A DNA stretch of 64,000 nucleotides. Origin: Gnetum montanum (Eukaryota > Streptophyta > Gnetopsida > Gnetales > Gnetaceae). A model generated the notes under the pieces. That model had not been told where the DNA came from, did not search any database, and saw nothing but the letters and a program-made list of their open reading frames with translations. The stretch is taken from NCBI GenBank assembly GCA_015680685.1, contig MNCI01005291.1, forward strand, positions 98,032-162,031, read 5' to 3'. Positions 56,473-64,000 of the stretch are shown here, one piece after another (position 1 is the first letter of the stretch; each line of letters begins with the position of its first letter). A program made the position numbers and the translations under genes.

Positions 56473-58990
56473 ATGTCTTCTTCTCATAGGATTGATTCAC
56501 CACCTACTGATGACTCTAACCAACACAACAAACCTAGAAAGGATGTTGATGAGGTTTCTTGACAACTACAGATGGTCTACACACATCTAGATCCCTATTA
56601 TCCAAACTTTAACTTCATCCTCCATTAGGATGAACAACTACATTAGAGAGATTTCAAGGACAATGTTGTGTTATTTCCAAATCATTTTGTTCCTTCAATG
56701 CTCATGATAGCTCTCGTGAAACTAGGGCTTGAACCAACAAGCCTAGATTACCAAATAATAGAGTACATATCTAGAAATTATTAGCCAATGGAGGTCCTTC
56801 TTAAAAAAGATAAATACATGGAGGCACATCATTAAGCCTCCAAGGGTAATAAAGTCCTAATCTTACTATTTTTGTAATAACAAAAGGTGAATCCATAATT
56901 TCCATCAAGGAAATCTTAATACCAATGTCCTCCTCCCTTCAACAATAATGACACAATTTATTAATGGTTATGTTCAACCTTGGAAAATAACCAATGTGAG
57001 GGGAGAACTAGTTTTGGAACCAAGATAACCTCAAGGTAAAGGTCTCTAGATCATTCAACAAGAGTATATCCAAGGGACCATAGGAGAAGGGTAAGTCAAT
57101 ACCCCTCTCCTAGTTTTCCATCTTTATCATCCCCCTCATCGTCAAACTCTAATAGGAGGGAACATGACCGAGACCAAAGGAGAAATATTCATGGTTGAGA
57201 TGAAGCTAATAGAAGGTCCCATTGTAGAGATATAAGGGAAGAACATAGACAAAAACAAGAGGAGGAAGAGAATCATCAAGAAAGATAACATAGCATGCCG
57301 CATCATAGGAGACATGGCCATGACAAGAACCACCATTAATATAATGACTATGATGAGCCACTACTTGCTATGATAGAAGTATTTCATATTTCTACTAAGC
57401 ATCAAAGTGATAGATAAATCACATGGCTTAAGATGAACAACATCCCTAAATTTGAAGAAGGGCATAATGTTAATACACAACATCATCTGCAAGTCTTCCA
57501 TGATGCTTGTGCCTTGCAAAATATTGAAAATGAGTGATAGAAACTCAAATTATTCCCTAGAACACTTATCAAAGAAGTTGAAAACTATTGGTGGTCCTTA
57601 GAAATAGAATCTATTTGCATATGAAGTACAATGCTAGAACTATTCAATGAGAAGTATCAGATGTACTCTGGGGTGTCTAGCTAAAGGAAACAAATTCAAG
57701 GGTGGAACTAGTTAATCATAAATCCTTTAATGCAACCTTAGGTAAGTATTACTCTCTTTTGCATCAATGCCTAGGCCATGATATTTCTCAAAGAAAACTA
57801 CTTCAACACATGATAGATGGACTCAAAAACAAACCTAAAGATTCTCTTGGAGTTTATGCCTAAGGGAGATTCTTAGAGATGAGGTCTCATTGGATCTAAA
57901 GGATTATCAATCAAGTTGCCAAGGAAGAAGAAGAACATAAAAAGAGAGAAAGTGTGGAGTGATACAATAGAAAGCCCTCCATTTGAAAAATGGTGATACG
58001 TTTCTATGATCCTTGTGAGTTAGCACCATTAGACAAAGTGGTACAAAGGAAAACCTTGCTGATCCAAAAATTTATCATAGGCATATCAACCAAGATAGAA
58101 AAAATGTGAGACTCCTTGGATGAAAAGTTCTAAATAGCTCTAAAAATTATGAATGAGAAAATGGAGCAAGGAAATTGAGATAAGAATAGAAGGAGAAGAA
58201 GGAATACAAGAAAGGACTTCTATCAGTAGACAGGTATAGCTACAGTAGTTGATGAGGTTGCAAATTCATAAAGAGAGAAAGACAGATGCGACATATGCTA
58301 ATATGAACATCCCAAGGGATGTTGTCCTATGTTGTCACACTTACAAGAATTTGGAATGTATGCTTTAAATCCAAAGTTCACAAAAAAGTAACTACCTAGG
58401 AAATTGTCTTATCCACAAGGTAAGTATCATCATCAATTCCACCAACCATAATTTTATCCACGTGGAGCACCATCCCAACCTCAAGATCAATATTATCAAA
58501 TTCAAAACCCATAGTCTTGGGGGATGCCATGACCAAGATAGTGATATCCTTATCATCAACCAATCCAATATGGCTATTATGTCCAATAACCTGTATCTCG
58601 TTGTGGTTCTGCAAGTCATGCCTCTTTCTCCCATCATTATTACCTTCCTAAATATTACCAAATAAATACCCTACAAGCTAAATCTCCTTTCACTTATCCT
58701 CCTCACCACAACACCCTACATCTTTCACTTCCACTCCCTAATCACCTACACCCCCTATGTAAGATGAAAATCCACCATAGCCTTAGCTATGCAATTCCAC
58801 AAGGGTGGTGAACTTATAAGCATATTACCATTCAAGTGGTTCTAAGTGTAAGCCTTTGAAAAAGGCTTTCTTTAGACCTAATAGTCCACTTACATCCTCC
58901 CAAGCATCTGTGGCTACTAGCTCTTCATAAACTATTTCAAAAATTACTAATGATCTACCTTCAAACCAAAGGTTCCAAAATGTGCATGTT
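56473..58990 (+). pseudogene. Element E gag, heavily decayed
   Basis: ATG at 56473 (MSSSHRIDSPP), collinear with element D gag. The 'HLDPYYPNFNFILH' segment lies near 56580-56630, the core near 57460-57900, and a knuckle remnant CDIC*YEHPKGCCP near 58290-58330. Stops in every block. Confidence 0.7.
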
Positions 58991-58999
58991 GTCATGTTA

Positions 59000-59450
59000 A
59001 CACATGTAGGTATTGACTAGATTAAGGTAGAACATCTTCCTAGGAAAAGATCTAAACTTAGAAGTACCCTAATCTACTTACAGATTATAGGAAATGAGCC
59101 ATGTAAAGCTCTACTAGACTCAAAGCTCTAAGGTAAACTTAATCTCTTAAGAGATGTATCAAACTTAGAACTTGCCTCCAATAAAGAAATATAATATCAG
59201 GTTAGGGTTAGAGCTTACTAATTAATCCATCATTGTTCCTTTGAAATTTATAGATGATATTATGACCACTATTTGTGGATGGTCTTATCCAATAAATTTC
59301 CTGGTAATACATGTGGACAACTATAAGGGGGACTTCCCAATTATTTTGGGGAGGTATTAGCTTAGCAAAATTAATGCTAAGCTAGGGATCAAAGATCTAT
59401 CCTTATAAATCTTCAAGAAAAATGATTTTGGAAAAGTGTAGAAGAAGAGG
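59000..59450 (+). pseudogene. Element E protease region, decayed
   Basis: Collinear with 49020-49400. Recognisable pieces are 'GWSYPINFLVIHVDNYKGDF' and then 'PIILGRY'. The active-site region (59115-59150) is destroyed by a stop. Confidence 0.6.
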
Positions 59451-59759
59451 ATTCTATGCATCACATACAATGACATGAGGTTTCATTGTGTGCAAAAAAA
59501 TTAGGTTGTTAAGAGCACATCCATCATAACATGTAATAAGTATGTTGAAACATCAAATGTTCAAAGGTACATGTACAAAGCAACCACACAACAAGAAGGA
59601 TCCAATGGCTGATAATAGATAATAGCTCTTGTTCAACACTGTGCATGGAACTAGTTGAGCTCCTCACAAGTGCTTATCTTGATAGGATGTATGAAATTTA
59701 GAAAATTTAGAGTCAACTCTTTCACACTATGCAAAAATGAATTAGGAAGAGTTGAAAAT

Positions 59760-60860
59760 TCCTAATGATTTCAAGTAAGAACCTCTTGAATTCAAATCTT
59801 TATCAACAACTTTGAAGTATGTATTTCTTAATAATGGCAAGTGAGTAATCATCAATGCTAACCTCACTAAAGAACAAAAATGAAAGCTACTAAATGTTAT
59901 AAAAAAATGGCCAACTACCTTTACTTAATCATATGATGAATTAAATGAAATAGATCCATGCATATGTAAGCAGTAGATCTATACAGACTCCAACATCAGA
60001 CCAAAGAAACATCTACAAAGAAGGTTAAATCCTAAGCTGAAACAAGTTATCAAAAATAAAGTTGAAAAACTTTTTAAGGAAAGATTTATCTATCCTATGG
60101 AAAATAGTAAGTGGATAATTTCAAATGTTATTGTGCTTAAAAAAGAAGAAGAATGGAGGCTCTATATTAACTTCAAGCTATTGAATATGATCACATTTAA
60201 AGATCATTTTATGTTACCATTATGGACCAATTATTATATACAACTACAGGACATCATTAATACAATTTTCTAAATGGGTTTAGTGACTACAACCAAATCA
60301 AAATTGCACCAAAGGACTAAGCCAAGATAACTTTAACTAGTTCTTTGGGTACTTCTGCATATAAAAAAAATGTTCTTTGGCCTTTGTAATGCTCCTACAA
60401 CTTTCCAATGCCTAATCCTTAGCATATTTTAGTAGCAAATTAGTAGTGGTGTGAAATTCTTCATGGATAACTTCTCCACCTATGATATTTATTTCAATTA
60501 GGCATTAAACCATCTTAAGCAGGTACTCAAATGATGTGTAGAAACAAGCTTATGGCTCAACTAGTAGAAGAGTCACTTAATAGTCTAAGATGGCATTATT
60601 TTAAGGTAGAGGATTTCAAGGAAAGGAATTGAGGTGGATCCTAAAAAAGGGTCATCCAAGGAATAACAAAACAACTACAAATAGTTAAAGGTTTGAGGTC
60701 ATTCCTTGGTCATATAGGTTATTATTAGCACTTCATCAAAAATTTCTCTAAAATTGCCAAACCACTGGTAGAACTCACCAAGAAAGATGTAGTCTTTCAA
60801 TGGACCAAGAAATGTGAACAAGCATTCCAACACTTAAAGCCAAAGCTCTTAGAAAATTCA
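59760..60860 (+). pseudogene. Element E reverse transcriptase, decayed
   Basis: 'LFKERFIYPMENSKWI', 'VIVLKKEEEWRLYINFKLLN' and 'FGLCNAPTTFQC' identify it. The active site near 60452-60480 reads FFMDNFSTYD, so the second catalytic Asp is Asn. Several stops and frameshifts. Confidence 0.78.
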
Positions 60861-61380
60861 ATTTTACAAGCCTCAGATTGGTCCAAACCATTCTAGATCA
60901 TGATAGATGCATCTAACTATGCCTTGGAAGTAATGTTTGCATAAAAGGATTATCAAAATGTCCATATTATATCCATTGTGCAAGCAGAAGCATTGTGGTT
61001 GCACAACTCAACTATACCATCACCAAAAAAGAACTTATGGTTATGGTATATTCCTTCAAAAAATTTAGGCACTATGTGCTTGGATACTAGATTTTTGTGC
61101 ATATGGACCATAGTGTAATTTGTGTCTTTATAAACAAACCAGTGATAAGCCCCCATGTTATAAGGTGATTAGTGATCTTACAAGAATTTGATCTCACCAT
61201 GGTGGATAAATGTGGGACCAAGCATGTAGTTGTAGATCATTTATCTCAGTTAATATGGAATAGTAATAATGAAAAAGAACGTGTAGCTAACCAATTTTCA
61301 AATGAACTACTCTTTTCTAAGTCAATTAAAGTTCAAGCACCAAGGGTCAGAAATTGGTATAATGATTTCCTCTCATATCT
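60861..61380 (+). pseudogene. Element E RNase H and tether, decayed
   Basis: 'IMIDASNYALEVMFA' corresponds to the CDASNYALGAVL motif of this lineage, and 'LQEFDLTMVDKCGTKHVVVD' followed by 'HLSQL' to the LQEFD..I.DK.G.EN.VADHLSRL end. Confidence 0.78.
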
Positions 61381-62125
61381 ACTCATACAAGAGACTTCTA
61401 CATAATGGGATTATAAGAAGAAATAGCAATTTCATCACTACTTAAAATATTACATGGATATCAAAGGCAACCTCTACAAGGTTTCTATTGATGGCCTAGC
61501 ATGATGGTATGTACCCAATGTAGATTAGCTGAGAGTCCTATAGGATGTTCATGAAGGTCCTTGTGGGGGCCACTACATAGGAAGGAGGACAGCCACAAAG
61601 ATTCTTATGGTAAAATTCTTTTGGCCATCAATCTTTAGGGATGCTTACCACTTCTCTGATTCATACAAGAGGTATCAACAAGATGGAAGAACAACCATCT
61701 AAATGAAAGGCCCCAAAAGTGGATTTAACCATTGGAGCCTTTTAACCTTTGGGGTATTCACTTCATGGAACCTATCACTCTCATGTCCAATAGAAAGTCT
61801 TACATTATTATTATTGTTAACTATTTTATCAATTGGGCCATATCTACAACCATTTCTGATTGTACTTCTTCTACTACAACCCAATCTTTCCAATAATAAG
61901 TGGTAAATAGGTTTGGTACACCAAAAGAACTAATTTTGGATAATGAAACTCATTTCATGGGTATTACCTTTCATAAGCTAATATAACGCTAAGGGGTGGA
62001 ACTCACAACACCTTATCACCCTTAAGCCAACAATAAAAACATCTTGGTCCAACAACAAGCCTGCTCCACCTCTCGCATCTTCCCCTTCTAAATTAGTCAT
62101 TGGGGAGTGGGTCATCTATCCTAAA
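61381..62125 (+). pseudogene. Element E integrase, decayed and short
   Basis: Zinc-finger region 61500-61690 ('HEGPCGGHYIGRRTATKIL'-like). The core near 61740-61990 has 'IIIIVNYFINWAISTT' (first Asp now Asn) and 'ELILDNETHF' (second Asp kept). It ends at the PPT-like conserved block 62092-62125. Confidence 0.7.
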
Positions 62126-63584
62126 TCTTGGAGAGGATACAAGTTTTATTCTTTTTTATTTGCAACATTCTTCATAAATTTTCCATTTTCTTTACAATTT
62201 TAACATTTTTCTTTTATTTTCACTTTAACTTTATTTTATGATTCTATCTCCTTTTGCTTATAAGTTCTATCATCTTTCCTAAAATAATTTGATTTTATTC
62301 CACTTGTTGTTGCAAATTCTAAAAATTACCAAATGTGATTGTCAAGATTGAAATAATTTTCATGGATCATTTATTTTTGAATTCTATTCTTAACTAATGA
62401 GTTATCAGTTATTCCATTGGCATCAAGTAATAAGACTCACAACATCCAACCATTCCATCCATCATGTATGAAGATCCTTATTATAACATCATGATGACTT
62501 TTCCACCAAAAACTAAAAGTAATATGTGATCTTGTTATCCAATAAATTGGAAAAGGACCAAGTGGGAATGGAAAAGTGTGTGCCTTCAAAGGGATTTTGT
62601 ATGAGTTTTCTTCTTGACTTCAATCTTGATTTTTATGACTCCTCATGAAATATAACATCATTTCCACTATCAACCATAAAAGAAAGCATGTCTTTGCATG
62701 GTGTGGTTTCCATTCAAAAAAATTATGGAAATTTAAAGCACATCCCTTAGGTAATTTTATGGGCTACAAGCACTAGTCACAAGGCTAGAAAGACATGTTG
62801 CCCATGCCTAAAGGCACATCTCTAACTAAAGTCCAAATTTCTTCCTAAATACTTCCTTCTTCTTTTTTCTTCTTTTTTGGGATGATGATCATTTAATGTG
62901 GTTGTTGTTAACTCTTGATGATATAAGAGAAGGAATAAATCAATCTAATGTCATTAGAATGGTATGGACTTGGTTCAGGCTTAGGACAAACTAGTATCAA
63001 GACCACCTTAATCATGCATTCTACAACAAGATCTCCTAGGGTTATAATTCAGATTCTCCTCCCCCAATCTCTTTCTCTTATTTTAAGCATTTTATTTTCT
63101 CATCTCACTACCAAATGTCATGATCTTATGGTGATTTTTTCTATAGATTACATGATTCCAAAAAAAAAAAAAAACTCTGATGGATGTGGTATTTAACCTA
63201 AATAACCATCCTTCATCCAAGTTACTTGTGGACTTTTTGTGATTAGGATATGCAAGGGCATTAATTAGGCATATACCTACCTTGGAGAGAAATCTTATGC
63301 ATAGCTTTTGGTTCTTTTCAATTTAAACCCCACAACCATAGGTGTAGGACTTGATTTTGACAATCATGATAGTTGGCACTATTCAGTTTTATGCTAATTC
63401 AGCTTACGAAACATTCCCCATTAACTTATTTTGCATAATAACATTACCCAAATTCCTCAACCATAACCTCTTGAGTATTATTGCATGATTTCTTAGCTTT
63501 TTGACTTTCATTCGACTCTCACTTCAACTCCAAATTCTTTCAAAAATTCCTAAAATTCAAAGTTAAAAAATTGTGCAAATAGCT
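62126..63584 (+). other. Element E non-coding module
   Basis: Contains a T-rich tract (62150-62290), conserved block 1 (62694-62790, TTTGCATGGTGTGGTTTCCA ... GGGCTACAAGCACTAGT), a segment matching element B near 62795-62825, an A12 run near 63161, and a weak block 2 (63250-63296). No credible ORF. Confidence 0.6.
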
Positions 63585-63665
63585 ACATCAATGCATCCTC
63601 GTCGAGGTAGTTAGATACATTGATGTAGCCCCATCAATGCAATACAAAAATACTATATACACATA
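63585..63665 (+). promoter_or_regulatory. Element E internal promoter-like array
   Basis: Repeats 'acatcaatgcatcctcgtcg', 'acattgatgtagccccatca' are followed by TACTATATACAC (63651-63662). Same repeat type and order as in LTRs E-a and E-b. The expected aORF start, some 430-500 nt on, would fall just outside the window. Confidence 0.5.
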
Positions 63666-63817
63666 TGATACTTAGCTCATTTTTTCATATTTTGGGTCAC
63701 ATTCCTTGGGAGATTTTGTACTTGTTAGCATCCAAAGGCTTCCATAAGCCATAACTTTTAAACTACTTATCCGTTTTTGCTTATTCTTCGCTCCTCTAGC
63801 TACTAAAGGTATGCTCT

Positions 63818-63831
63818 AAGTTGTGGGGGTA
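63818..63831 (+). promoter_or_regulatory. Element E second polypurine-like tract
   Basis: AAGTTGTGGGGGTA resembles the 3' polypurine tracts of elements B and C, but the following ttaaacactagg is not an LTR start. It matches the internal sites of B (5092-5112) and C (19741-19778). Confidence 0.45.
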
Positions 63832-64000
63832 TTAAACACTAGGTTTCCACTTAAAATTGTTTGAAACTTTTCTAACTTTCAATGGATAAGACATTAAAAT
63901 AATATTAAAATTGATGATCATGTGAGTTAATATCAATAATCAACCTCTACTAAGGCATTAATAAAATAATCAACTCTTGAACAACAAATTTAACCTAATC

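Larger units (their letters stand above)
55439..64000 (+). mobile_element. Element E: decayed Athila/Tat-like element, 3' part beyond window
   Basis: Order: LTR, PBS, gag, PR, RT, RNase H, INT, non-coding module, internal promoter-like array, PPT-like motif. The aORF and 3' LTR should lie beyond 64000. It is full of stop codons and is the most decayed of the four Athila/Tat-like elements. Confidence 0.8.

Noticed and set aside
58392-58661. Minus-strand frames over element E gag
   Set aside because: Antisense shadows of the proline/histidine-rich gag tail.

Overview
The window reads as nuclear DNA of a land plant with a large, repeat-choked genome. About 85-90% of it is LTR retrotransposon sequence in several layers of nesting. 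Two spliced host genes survive in a small island at about 10.3-14.7 kb. A gymnosperm or another large-genome seed plant would fit, but nothing here fixes the species. There is no sign of bacterial, organellar or free viral DNA. Two assembly gaps (21663-21749 and 38731-39232) interrupt retroelement sequence.

Layout. 1-1679: an LTR (family F) inserted in the remnant of another LTR (family A). 1777-9734: element B, minus strand, an Athila/Tat-like Ty3/gypsy element bounded by a perfect 5-bp target duplication; it keeps gag and a 3' extra ORF (aORF) but has no protease or pol. 9740-10355: flank with a tRNA-derived SINE. 10627-12696: a nine-exon, strongly diverged cyclin gene. 13087-14548 (minus): a five-exon aldo-keto reductase gene with an intact catalytic tetrad, convergent with the cyclin. 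15523-28339: element C, minus strand, a 12.8-kb Athila/Tat-like element with gag, PR, RT, RNase H, INT and aORF, all decayed; it split an older DUF4283-like coding sequence. 29188-42057: a direct tandem duplication of about 6.5 kb containing a chromovirus (family A), each copy carrying the same nested solo LTR; the second copy runs on to a complete 3' end at 43915. 45382-45527: a second SINE with long target duplications. 45797-52679: element D, plus strand, perfect target duplication, gag and PR only, with RT/RNase H/INT and aORF missing. 54546-64000: element E, plus strand, very decayed, beginning with an unusual LTR-PBS-LTR arrangement and running off the window.

The most interesting observation concerns elements B, C and E. 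Their LTR promoters consist of a short array of degenerate palindromic repeats followed by a TATA box: CGATATCG-type in B, ATCGATGAGGCC-type in C and E. Each of the three elements carries a second array of the same repeat type plus TATA inside the element. In B and C it lies about 430-500 nt upstream of the aORF start, and in E at the corresponding place near the window end. A polypurine-tract-like motif follows it in all three. Element D has lost both the aORF and the internal array. This suggests an internal promoter dedicated to the 3' ORF that changes in step with the LTR promoter, an arrangement comparable in logic to the internal promoter of foamy viruses. It is inferred from sequence only.

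Functionally the retroelements look dead or dependent on help. All three RT lineages that can be read have lost the catalytic YxDD motif in different ways: deleted in A, FVDE in C, FMDN in E. The well-bounded elements B and D have no pol and must have moved with enzymes supplied in trans.
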